64,000 bases of DNA, taken from positions 7,006,001 to 7,070,000 of the forward strand of contig NC_091967.1 in the NCBI RefSeq assembly GCF_036711975.1. The letters run 5' to 3'. Source of the stretch: Onthophagus taurus. Taxonomy: Eukaryota; Arthropoda; Insecta; Coleoptera; Scarabaeidae. The notes under the pieces are model-generated. The model searched no databases. It was not told the DNA's origin and worked only from the letters and a program-made list of their open reading frames with translations. Every line of letters begins with the position of its first letter. Positions within the stretch are counted from its first letter, which is position 1. Below, one piece after another: positions 17,692-33,300 of the stretch. Made by a program: the position numbers and the translations under genes.

Positions 17692-18126
17692 GGGTGTGTT
17701 TACGTTGGAGCTGCGATAAACGATACTAGCAAAATAACGAAATTGTTATAGTTTTATATGCAAGTGTTTATATTGGAGCGACGCATTGTCCCACGCTTGA
17801 CAGCCGACTAAAGATAAGAGCGACGCTAATTGTATTCCCTATTTTCTTTGCTACTATCAGGTGTGGTCGGCATGGATATCGACTGTTTAATAAGTGAAAT
17901 TTTTGATAGATCCTCCTTGTGGGACCAAAAAGATAAAAATCGCCACAACAGATCAACGCCCACTATAAACAGCATATCATAGAAACGATTTTTGCGCAGC
18001 TCTCATTGCTGCTCTTATCGTTTATCGCAGATCTCGTTTCAATATAAACACCTGCATATAAAACTATGACAACAATTTCGTTATTTTGCTATTATCGTTT
18101 ATCGCAGTTACAACGTAAACGCACCC
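17692..18126. mobile_element. PIF/Harbinger-like MITE
   Basis: 435 bp flanked by TTA at 17689-17691 and 18127-18129. It starts GGGTGTGTTTACGTTGGAGC and its end, read in reverse, starts GGGTGCGTTTACGTTGTAAC. The inverted arms stay similar for more than 80 bp. The TTA (TWA) duplication and GGG-rich ends are those of PIF/Harbinger Tourist-like MITEs. There is no transposase frame. Confidence 0.8.
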
Positions 18127-18215
18127 TTAGGCACCTTTCTTTATGCAAAAAGATATAATGCCTAAATTGCAACATAATACCAATTAAAAAAAAAACATTG
18201 TGTAATAACAGACCT

Positions 18216-23140
<4,925 letters not shown>

Positions 23141-24762
23141 ATGGAGGCAACGGGTAAGTACAAATATCTATAATGTTAAATAACATACAATCACAACACT
23201 AAAACTTTATAAAACAAGCATTAAATTACTAAATATTTTGTTTAAAAAATGTTGTCACGTTCCGAACGGATCATCACCTTATTATAACCTCCTCTGTGTG
23301 ACAGTGACGGAAGGGGTTAAATGTGGTTGCAAGTCATTATTATCTGTCAAAATGATTGGCCACATATAAAACAAAACCTTTTTGGGATTATTTCTAAATA
23401 GGTCGTATTAGTAAATTACGAATTTTAAATAGTTGCAGATTCAGGGGAAATGATTTCGACGTGTGAACAGGAAAATCCCCTACCAAAAGACAACCATTCT
23501 TCCAAGGAGGACAAAAGTGATATTTTCGAGCCGTCTGAGTGTAAAATACCAAAGACGGATGCCGGTGACACTGCCGTTCAATTGGACGAACCGCCCAGCG
23601 AAATCATTGAAGTTAAAGTCGTGTATAACAAAAATAAATATGATGTTAGTGCTCCAGCCAATACTAAAATTGCAAATTTTAAGAAACAACTACAGGGTTT
23701 ATTGGGTTTGTATTCATTTTAATTAGTAATAAAAACCAAGAAACAGATTTTTAAAAACGAAAATAAAATATATTTATAAGATATTAAACATAACCAAGAA
23801 TTTAAAATATAATTTTTTATAGAAATGTCATTTTGACATTTAAAAAGTCAATTTGATGTTTAACCTGTCAGTTTTTAAATGAAATTTCAAGATTAAGTCA
23901 TAACCTAATCAGCATGTAATTCTGTGGAAAGTATTTAAAAATAGAAATATTTTGGAAGATAACACTAATATGATTATTTGAAACAATTGATATGCAAACA
24001 TTCTTTCTGTATTAGGTGTTCCAGATTCCATGCAAAAATTAATGTATAAAGGATTATTACAAGATATGCAAACATTAGAAAGTGCTGGAATAACTAAAGG
24101 TGCGAAAGTAATGTTGGTTGGATCTACATTAAATGATGTTTTAGCAGTTTCTTCTGTTACCAAACAGGTAATTATTAATAATAATGATTAATAATAAAAT
24201 AATAATCGTTTTTATTTTAGGAAGTAGTTGAATTAGAAAAATCTAGTGCAGTTAAAGAACCTTTGTGTAAACAAAAAATGCATCGGAAAGTTTTAGATAA
24301 AGGGGTGCCAGATGATGTTATGCCTGGAATTAAAAATTGTCATGTAAATAACCTAAATTATTTGTGAGTTAAAATTTATTGATGAAAACTTTTTTGAATC
24401 AAATTAGGAGGGATTACCACCATGTCCATTAACCGGAATGTTAAATAAACACGGTGGTAAAGTAAGATTAACATTTAAATTAGAAAGTGATCAGTTATGG
24501 TTGAGTACAAAAGAAAGAACAGAAAAACTGCCAATGGGCTCAATAAAAAACGTCGTCTCAGAACCGATTGCCGAACACGAAGAATATCACATAATGGTAA
24601 ACTAATATTAAAATAAACAATTTAAATAATTAGAATTTTTATTTTAAGGGAATTCAATTAGGACCAACTGAAGCATCTAGATATTGGATATACTGGGTTC
24701 CTGCGCAATACATCGAAGCGATAAAAAATGCTGTTTTAGGTCCATGGACGAGCCTTTTTTGA
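23141..24762 (+). CDS. Ubfd1: UBFD1, ubiquitin-like domain protein
   Basis: Six exons: 23141-23153, 23439-23705, 24016-24167, 24221-24343, 24408-24596, 24649-24762; 285 residues. The first exon encodes only MEAT plus one base. An acidic N-terminus leads to a ubiquitin-like domain (IEVKVVYNKNKYDVSAPANT to KGAKVMLVG). The C-terminal domain is highly conserved: GKVRLTFKLE, then ERTEKLPMGSIKNVVSEPI, then QLGPTEASRYWIYWVP. Human UBFD1 binds polyubiquitin and has been linked to NF-kB signalling; its precise role is uncertain. Exon phases all agree. Confidence 0.95.
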
Positions 24763-25660
24763 TGTCACTCAATCGGATTTTTTTATTTAAGGTTATTATT
24801 AACTTGTACATTTTCTTGAGATGATTTAAAAAGTTTTATTTCTTTTCTGATTTTAAGTATTTGTTTTTAATTTTCTTTACAAAAGAAATAAATTCGATAT
24901 TACTAAAACTCCCTTTTCAATCGATTGATTTTAAGTAAATAAAGAAATCAAAATTTAACTTTAACCAAAAATAGTGAGAACGAAGTAAATAATACTTAAA
25001 AAAAAATGCTGTTCATATTTGTGATTTTGATTAGCTACAGTTTGAGGGCATTTTCTCATTTATTACTTATTATATTCTGTTTTTTATTTTAAGTGAGAGA
25101 ATTCGTCAATTGTATCTAATCAATTTTTAATGCTAATATTAAACAAAAAGAAAATTAAGTGGATAAGTTAATTTTATATTAAATGATTTCTTTAAATTTT
25201 CCGGTTTATATTTTTTATTGAATTAGAAAAATTAATAAGAGATTAATTCTTGTTTTCGTAATCATACTTAATTTGAAGTTTTATTATTTCTGATTTTGGG
25301 TGATACTTAACAATTTAATGTTAACGCAAAAAAACGTGATTTTAAATTTGAGGTGTTTGCTTTGTTAAGCTTGATTAAGAAATTGAGCGAAATCATTTTT
25401 GTTTAGACATTTCCTAAAACTATGCGTTATGAGTGTGATTTATACATCAAACATTATTTAAATAAAAAAAGACTTATTTATATTATTTGAGATCTGTTTA
25501 ATTTTTCACCAAGATCCTGTATAATAATAATTTCTTGAGCTCACATAACTATGTGGTTATTAAGTTATATACAACTAAATGAATTAGAATTTAATGCAAT
25601 ATTCCATTTTATATGCTTTTAATATTCTTTTCAAATAAGGTATTTGATGTAACAACTTTC
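24763..25660. other. UBFD1 3' UTR and AT-rich intergenic DNA
   Basis: AATAAA-like signals occur near 24886 and 24939. No coding or RNA gene was seen. Confidence 0.5.
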
Positions 25661-25669
25661 ATTTTAAAA

Positions 25670-25990
25670 TTCCTTTTTAGAATCATTTTTATCTCTTCAA
25701 TTTTATCCTTGTTGTTTCCAATTATTAGTAAATAATCCACGTAAATTAGGATATATATTCAAGTTTCTTTGTCTATTTTTGTATATAAACAATAATCAGC
25801 CATTGATTGTTTAAAATTCTGTTCAATCATCAATGTATTAAATCTTTTATTCCAATATTTTGATGATCTTTTTAAACCCTATAAAGCTTTTATCAATTTT
25901 AAAACTTTATTCTTTGCTGTTGTTATTCCTCTTGGCGGTTTCAAATGTATCGTTTCTTCTATATTGTTATAGAAAAACGCGCTGTATATA
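25670..25990 (-). pseudogene. Ty1/copia reverse transcriptase fragment
   Basis: Read on the minus strand, one frame gives HLKPPRGITTAKNKVLKLIK, then a stop where the copia Tyr of YGLK belongs, then GLKRSSKYWNKRFNTLMIEQ, ADYCLYTKIDKE and IYILIYVDYLLIIGN. This is the copia RT core. The catalytic YVDD reads YVDY and there is a stop at the YGLK motif, so it is dead. No LTRs were found. Confidence 0.8.
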
Positions 25991-26263
25991 TACCACTTTA
26001 AATGATGAGCTACAGCTATAAGCGTTCTTACTGTTTGTCATAAAACTTACGACTGGAAAAAAATGTAATAAAAAATACTTCCAGCTACAAATTTTGACAT
26101 TAATGAATACAATTAGTCAAAATATATCATTGAAAGCATGTTTAGGTCAAATTTTGAAATTACAAGTCCTCAACGCAGTCGATAGCACTTTCCGCGATGT
26201 TCAGCGCAGATCAGCCTGTTGCAGCGGCAGCAGTAGACAGGTGTCATCCTCCTCTTGACGGAC

Positions 26264-26810
26264 TTATTCATGGTAGGTTTTGAAGAAGGCCCTGTCAGGC
26301 ACCGAAACTTTCAAGACATCTGCAATAGATTTCCGGAGTTTGCAAGTCAAAGTTGGGTACTGCAATCGCTGTTGAAGCCATGGCTCGATAATTCTGTGGG
26401 TTATCAAGCAAAATTTCCTTCTGGAAACCGGTATCTGACCCCTTTTCACAACATTAGTGACGTAAGTGACATATGCATTCACAAGTACACAAAAGGCCAC
26501 CGTTTAGTCTTGCGACATTTGATGACACATTTGGTCCAAAGTATCAACTGCCCTTTTTGTGGTATTGTAGGTCTCGATTATCTGAGATTTCTTGGATACT
26601 TGATCGATGACAGATTTTTCGTGGCAAGTATACAGTAGCAAAACCACTTTTGAACTTTTTGCCTTGTAAGAAACCACAGTTTTTGGCCCATCAAAACAAA
26701 ACAAGCTTGTTCCTATGGCTCTGTTCTTGGAATTTATCATTCGTGGAGGAATTTCTCGTTTGTTCTTTTTCAGAGTACTTACAATGGTGAATTTGTTGGG
26801 GTCACCTAAG
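26264..26810 (-). pseudogene. piggyBac-type transposase fragment
   Basis: On the minus strand: VSTLKKNKREIPPRM, then KSQIIETYNTTKRAVDTLDQ, the PGBD signature around the last catalytic Asp. A frame shift or stop follows, then AFCVLVNAYVTYVTNVVKRG and RIIEPWLQQRL, the C-terminal part of the same domain. The N-terminal half and terminal repeats are missing. It is a decayed copy. Confidence 0.8.
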
Positions 26811-27066
26811 ACTCATCATGATCTTATTGAGATTACACACTTTGTGGTCACCTGTATAAAAATGCTATAATTTAAATAGATTTTCTTCAAAAAACCGTTA
26901 TTGATTTTGTAATCATTACAATTTCACTGATGAACATTGTTTTTATAATACATTTTATAACACAGAATAATCTTAACCTCAATTTGACCGTTGAACCTTT
27001 TCTTTATATCTATTAAATCCTTATCAAAATATACTCTAGTTATACGCTTAGAGAAATATTTTAAAG

Positions 27067-28074
27067 ATGGCTTTAAGATCATTTATAAGACCGTTCCAAA
27101 ATAGATTATTATTCTCAAGAACATACAGTGGATCAAACAATGCGGTAAACGTTACAATAGATAACAATAAAATAGCAACAATCACTATGAATAAAAAACC
27201 TATCAATGTGCTTACCGCGGCTTTCTTAACTGAAATAAATGATGCGTTTAAAAATTTAGAAGGAAAAGTTAAAGGTGCTATCCTAACATCTGTTAGTAGG
27301 TACTCATATCCTTTTAACTTTGTTATATCATCTATTTAAATTTTTTTTAGGGTTTACCGACTGTGTTTTCAGGAGGTTTAGATATAAATGTAATGTATAA
27401 ACCTGAAAAACAAAACGTTGCAACTTTATGGAGTACTTTACAAGAAGTATGGGTTACTTTACTTAGTACTTCGTACCCAACTGTAGCAGTAATAAATGTA
27501 AGCAAAAATTAATATATCTTATTTATCAAATATTTTTGAAAATACAAATTTTTAGGGTAATTCTCCAGCTGGAGGTTGTCTTTTATCAATGTGTTGCGAA
27601 TATCGTATCATGGTAGACAACTTCATAATTGGAATGAATGAAACCAAATTGGGATTGGTCCCACCGTTTTGGGTAAGAGATGTTATGAGATGTCTTATTG
27701 GTTATCGAGAAACTGAACTTGCATTAACAACCGGTATACTATTCACTACAGAAGAAGCATTTAAAATTGGATTGGTTAACGAAAAAACTACAAATAAAGA
27801 AGAAGCTTTAAGTAAAGCTATTAAGTTTTTCGAGAGATTTAATAACGTCAATCCAATGGCAAGACAACTTACTAAAATGTCTTTACACCAAGATATAATT
27901 GCTGTAAGTAATTAAGATTAATGACATCAAATTTTATGAATTTCTTTTTAGAATCTTCGTAAGAAGCAACTTCAAGATACAAACGAATTTGTTTCATTTA
28001 TTTGCCAAGATAGTATACAAAAAGTTATTGAAAGTTATCTTGAAGCACTCCAGAAGAAAAAGGCTAAAAAATAA
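27067..28074 (+). CDS. Mitochondrial enoyl-CoA delta isomerase 1-like, copy A
   Basis: Exons 27067-27291, 27351-27497, 27556-27903, 27952-28074; 280 residues. It shifts cis/trans-3 double bonds to trans-2 in beta-oxidation of unsaturated fatty acids. The N-terminus MALRSFIRPFQNRLLFSRTY is a basic amphipathic mitochondrial presequence. Crotonase-fold motifs: GAILTS then FSGGLDI (oxyanion loop), NSPAGGCLLS, and MNETKLGL with the catalytic-region Glu. The C-terminal trimerisation helices end in KKKAKK. It is a tandem paralogue of the gene at 29173, with the same intron positions and phases. Confidence 0.93.
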
Positions 28075-28317
28075 TTGAGTAAAATTTATTATTTTTTTAT
28101 AATAAGTATATTTTTGTTAATGATTTTAAGAATTCTAAATTCAGTTTCAAATTTTATTTTAACCTCAATGTTACCTTTAAAATTTGTTAATTATCCTAGA
28201 AAATCTACTAATTTTGTATACTCAATTTTTTAATTCGGAGGAGTGTTTTCAAATTGAAGCGCCAAAAAGAAAGGTTGCTATTGGTCAGTTTTAAGCAAAA
28301 ATTAAAAAAATTCATTA

Positions 28318-28908
28318 CCCGAATGATTCTAGTTCTAGGTCTTGTGTTAGTTCTAGTGATAGTACTAGTGTAAAACTACAACTAACACTAGAACTAGAAA
28401 GTTTCGGGTTTAGCTGTGTGTCTTTAGACATTTTTAGTCTTCAGATATTTTCTAGTTCCAGTTTTAGTTCAATAAAAATATACAACATAACTAGCGCTAC
28501 CTACCACTGTCACTAGAATTAAAACTAGACCGAGAAGTAGAAATATTCGGGTTTAGCCGCACGTCTCTCAAGACGGCTAAACCCGAATGATTCTAGTTCT
28601 AGGTCTTGTGTTAGTTCTAGTGATAGTGCTAGTATAAAACTAGAACTAACACTAGACCGAGAACTAGAAACATTCGGGTTTAGCCGCACGTTTCTCAAGA
28701 CGGCTAAACCCGAATGATTCTAGTTCTAGGTCTTGTGTTAGCTCTAGTGATAGTGCTAGTGTAAAACTAATACTAGACCGAGAACTAGAATTATTCGGGT
28801 TTAGCCGTCTTGAGAGACGTGCGGCTAAACCCGAATGTTTCCAGTTCTCGGTCTAGTGTTGGTGTAAAGCTAGAACTAACACTTGACCTAGAACTAGAAA
28901 ATATTATT
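28318..28908. repeat. Hairpin-forming tandem repeat array
   Basis: Three or more units, each an imperfect palindrome: it opens CCCGAATGATTCTAGTTCTA and closes with the inverse, ending TTCGGG. Units at 28318-28408, about 28575-28682 and 28705-28802 are joined by GGCTAAACCCGAATG blocks and AGACG/CGTCT spacers, which are also inverted relative to one another. Inner CTAG-rich runs (AGTTCTAGTGATAGTGCTAG) repeat throughout. It is non-coding and lies between the two isomerase genes. Confidence 0.8.
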
Positions 28909-29172
28909 AATATATTTATCACTATAAAATTAAATTGCGTCGTTAAATAAAATAATCCTTGTAATATGCAACACCAAATCTTAAACACATGTACAGATAG
29001 TTGCATATCAGCAACAGATAATAAATTATCTACTTTTTCTGGCTTTCAGTCCAGAGAGTAACCGCTAACCCAAAATCTGTGAACATTGAACTCTGTATGA
29101 TCACTTTTTACTACTCATTCCAACCGTTGTTTTCTTCTTCAATTCAATAACCGCGTGTTAATTCAAAGCAAA
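28909..29172. promoter_or_regulatory. Upstream region of isomerase copy B
   Basis: AT-rich, presumably the promoter and 5' UTR of the gene starting at 29173. No clear TATA box was seen. Confidence 0.35.
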
Positions 29173-30173
29173 ATGGCTTTAAGGTCTTTATTAAAACCAT
29201 TAAGATTGAATTGGCATGCAAGTGCCAGAAATTATAGTGGTGCTAATAGTTTAGTAAGTGTAACTATAAACGATAAAAATGGAATAGCAACTGTATCCAT
29301 GGATAGAAAGCCGGTGAATGGACTCAATTATGAATTATTAAGAGATTTAAATAAAGCTTTGGAAGGTCTTGAAGGGAAAGCTAAGGGTGCTATTTTAACA
29401 TCTGTTAGTATTTTTTACAATAATGGTAAAATACAATTATTTTAATAACATTTTTAAGAGTTTACCCACAATTTTTTCGGGTGGTTTGGATATTATGGAA
29501 ATGTATAAACCTGAAAAAGAAAGAGTAAAAAATTTTTGGACTCAATTACAAGAAACTTGGATGTGTTTATTTAATACGTCTTATCCAACAGTAGCAGCTA
29601 TTAATGTAAGAATATGAGTAGCCAAATTCAAATATGAATAACATTTTAATTTATAGGGTCACTCTCCAGCTGGAGGTTGCCTCTTAGCGATGAGTTGCGA
29701 ATACCGTGTAATGGTAGAAAAATTCACAATAGGATTGAATGAAACCAAGTTGGGAATAGTTGCACCATTTTGGTTTATTGGATCAATGCAAAATACAATC
29801 AGCACAAGAAACGCCGAATTAGCTTTAACAGAAGGAAAATTATTCACAACAGAAGAGGCTCTTAAAATAGGATTAGTAGATGAAATTGCTACTAATAAAG
29901 AAGATGCATTAATTAAAGCTGAAGGATTTTTTAAAAGATTTGATAAAGTTAATCCATTAGCAAGGCAATTTACCAAAACTTCTTTACGTGGCGATCTTGT
30001 GAATGTGAGTTAACACTTAAAAATTGCATTTAAAATTATTTTTTTAAATATTTTTATTTTAGAAACTCCGCGATGAGCAAGAAGAAGATTTAGAAAAGTT
30101 TTTGTTTTATGTCTTTCAACCAAAAGTGCAAGATGGGTTAGAAAAATATATGCAAGCTCTTAAAAAGAAATAA
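29173..30173 (+). CDS. Mitochondrial enoyl-CoA delta isomerase 1-like, copy B
   Basis: Exons 29173-29403, 29459-29605, 29657-30004, 30063-30173; 278 residues. Same role and architecture as copy A: a basic presequence (MALRSLLKPLRLNWHASARN), FSGGLDI, HSPAGGCLLA and LNETKLGI with the Glu retained. The C-terminus ends LKKK. Intron positions and phases equal those of copy A, so the pair arose by DNA-level tandem duplication. The proteins differ at many sites, so the duplication is not recent. An ATG was chosen over the slightly earlier in-frame GTG codon. Confidence 0.93.
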
Positions 30174-30300
30174 GTACTTTTTCAGTAAATTTGGCATATA
30201 AACAAAAAAAAAGAATCGTTTATTATTACACTTTATATTAATTTTGATATAAAATTTTAAAAAAAATTAATATATTCCTTGTCTCAGTTTTATTTTCCAT

Positions 30301-33300
30301 TTAACTCAAAGCAGCTGTTATATCAGGATCAACAGGCGGTCCTACTTCTAAAGCAGCCAATTGATCAAACTCTTCTCTCTGTTTATCTAGGTAGTTATTA
30401 ATTTCAAGCACTTTTGTTCTATTCCTTATTATTTCATCTCTAAAATCGAAATTGATATAATTAAATAAAGAAAGTTGAATTTGTATTTATGTTTTTTCAT
30501 AAAACTTACTTTGCAAGATTACTTACTAATCCGTTTAACCAATTTTTGGCTCTATTCACCAAGCGATCCTCTCGATTATCAATTGCAAGAAGGTGCATAT
30601 CATGTGAAGCACCCAAACTGTTCGTTAATATATCTTTGTCAGACATCAACTATTTAAAAATAGGATCGAAATGAATCTTATTTAATTAATAAATCATTAC
30701 ATACCGTTTTTAGTTCTTTAGGCATAACAAAATCGGGTGTTAAACTCGTCATTGTCATATATCGTTGAGCACAATCGTTAATATTTTCGGTATAAGTTTG
30801 TTCGGCGGTTCTCATTTGAGCAAAAACACCTTGAGCGTATTCAATAAAAGTATTTATCATCTCAGTTAAAGCTTGTTCAAAAATTTGATTTACATCTTCC
30901 ATTTGTTCATAAACGACCATTTCTAAACCCATCAATGTCTTCCAAGTTTCGTGGATTAACAAAGAATATTGCTCGCCGTAATCGAAAACTTTTTGATTAT
31001 AATCGGCGATCGTTAATTCTCGATTATCAACATCTTCTTGAAGCTTTTTTATGGTTGAAAAAATTTTGTTCTTTTTAACTATAAACTGTTCCATTTGATC
31101 CTACATTTTTAAATTTTTTATATTAAAATTAAATAAATTCAAGAAGCAAATACAAATTTACAATGCTCTCTTGTTGACTTTTCTTCTTAGCAGCATTAAC
31201 ATTTTTCATAAAACTTTCCACTTCCTTATGGCGTATTTTGTATTGTTCTTGACCAAAATTAAATATTTGAAGACAATAAGTGAGGAAAGCAGTTTCAAGT
31301 TCGGTGTAAAAATCTTTTGGATCGTCACCGATTTTCATTAAGCTCTGCAGATCAACATCTTCTTCAAACATTTGATCAAATAAATGGTTACTACCCAAAA
31401 ATTCAATAAAACTGTCTGCATATAACTCAGATTCGGCATTTTCAGCCGCAATTTTATCATCGATTTCTTTCTGCTTAGCTTCTACTTCTTCAATTTCTGA
31501 TAAAAGACTACTATATTTAAAAAAAAATTACATTAATAAAATATGTTGAATAAGTATAGACTTTTGATGCAGATAATGCAATTAGGTGAAGATTGAATGT
31601 GTGGTAACGAACACATTTCGGAAAAGGACTCACACCGTTACAAAACATCCAGAGGTTTCTAAAGGATGCCAAAGCTCAATTTGGGATGTAGCACCATTGG
31701 AGAGAGCTACAATTCTAGATGAAATAAAGCCAAAAGAAACGATCTCTGATTCGTTAGGTACATGATGGAGAGAGAACGCCATTCATTGGATCCCAACCCG
31801 GTTGTGAACTACAAAAAAGCCACCTAGAACAAGTAATGAACATTTGGGAGCCCTCAAAGGTAGTCTTACGCTGGAAAGAACTTCCACGTCATAGACAAGC
31901 GAAGAGTAGAACTGCGCAAAACGAAATCAAACAGGTTTTATGTCTCAGCAAAGGGGATCTAAGGACACTCTCAGGTTTCTTAACCGGCCATGCGCCCTTA
32001 AAACACCACCTCTTGCACATTGGACAAGCTAAGGATCAAACATGTCGATTTTGCAACGACGAGTCAGAAACGGCTGAACATATACCGTGTAATTGTGTTG
32101 CCAGAATGTTTTGACACCTACCGACATAAAGGAACAAGACCTTGGAGCAATACTAAGATTCATTAAGGACCTACATTTGCTCTAAATATTTGGAGGGGTA
32201 AAGTTACAATAGAACTTATAGGTCGCTCCCCCCAGGTCGGCAGCAATAATAATAACCCCACAAGAGAAGGAAGAGAAGTAGGCGCCAAAAGGAGTAAATA
32301 AGACGATTTCAGAGTGGATCTTAACAGAGGGCATAAAATAAATTAAAAAATATTTGTTAAACATATGTATTATTTAATCTAATTACATCAAGTCTTTAAA
32401 ATTACATCAAATTAATTTATTTAATTTCTTCTTCGTCTTACTCTTGATATTCTCCAAGCATTAGGTTCTTCATATTTATTATATAAAGGTTCTAATCGTT
32501 GATTTTTCTTAAATTTACTTAACTTAGTAGGATCAGAAAATTTGAAAAATGCCGGAGCAAACTCCACCAACCATTTTGGATCAATTGTTGTCACTTCTCT
32601 CATATACTCTTTAGTTGTTTGAACCAATTCATGGTAAATTACCCATTCAGGTTGCCGATTAAAAAGCGCACTAGACGGATGAATATAAACAACTTGACTG
32701 TCAACTAAAGTTCTGTAACCTTCTTGAGGATCCTTTTTTGCCGCGTTTCTAAAGAACCCTGAACAAACCGCTTTTTGTACTCGAACTGTGTTCTTTTCGG
32801 CCGAAACGACGTCGAGTTTATGCCGATCCATTATTCCCAGGAGTTGTTTTCGTACATCTTGGGCACGTTTAAGTGTTCGTATTTGAACGAAATTTTCATA
32901 ACACCAAGCGTTTGAGAATTTATTGTTTTTCCAACTGTTATAAACCGCGAGTAAAGTGAGATGGTCTCCTTCGGGTTGGTTAAATTTAGCTTTTTTTTGG
33001 TCGGCGATTGCTTGTTTATCCTTTGGTCGATAAAAAACGTTTTGTACCGAGAGCATACTTACAATAGTCAAAATTTCATCGGAACATTGTAAAGCGACAG
33101 ACATGATTAACATCTTTGATAAGTTAGGTTCTAACGGAAATTCGGCCATTCGTCGACCTAATCTTGTCAATAACCCTTCGTCGTCTAAAGCTGACAAGGA
33201 ATGTAATTGTTCTAAAGCCATGATTAAAGATTCAACTGGTGGGGCGTCCATAAAATCGAAATGTAATAAATCGTTAATTCCCATTGTTTTTAGCTGTAAG

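Noticed and set aside
23463-23726. Alternative plus-strand frame over UBFD1 exon 2
   Set aside because: Only the other frame gives the ubiquitin-like domain and splices in phase with exons 3-6.
28318-28908. CRISPR-like regular repeats
   Set aside because: Insect genome, units are long palindromes of variable length, and no unique spacers.
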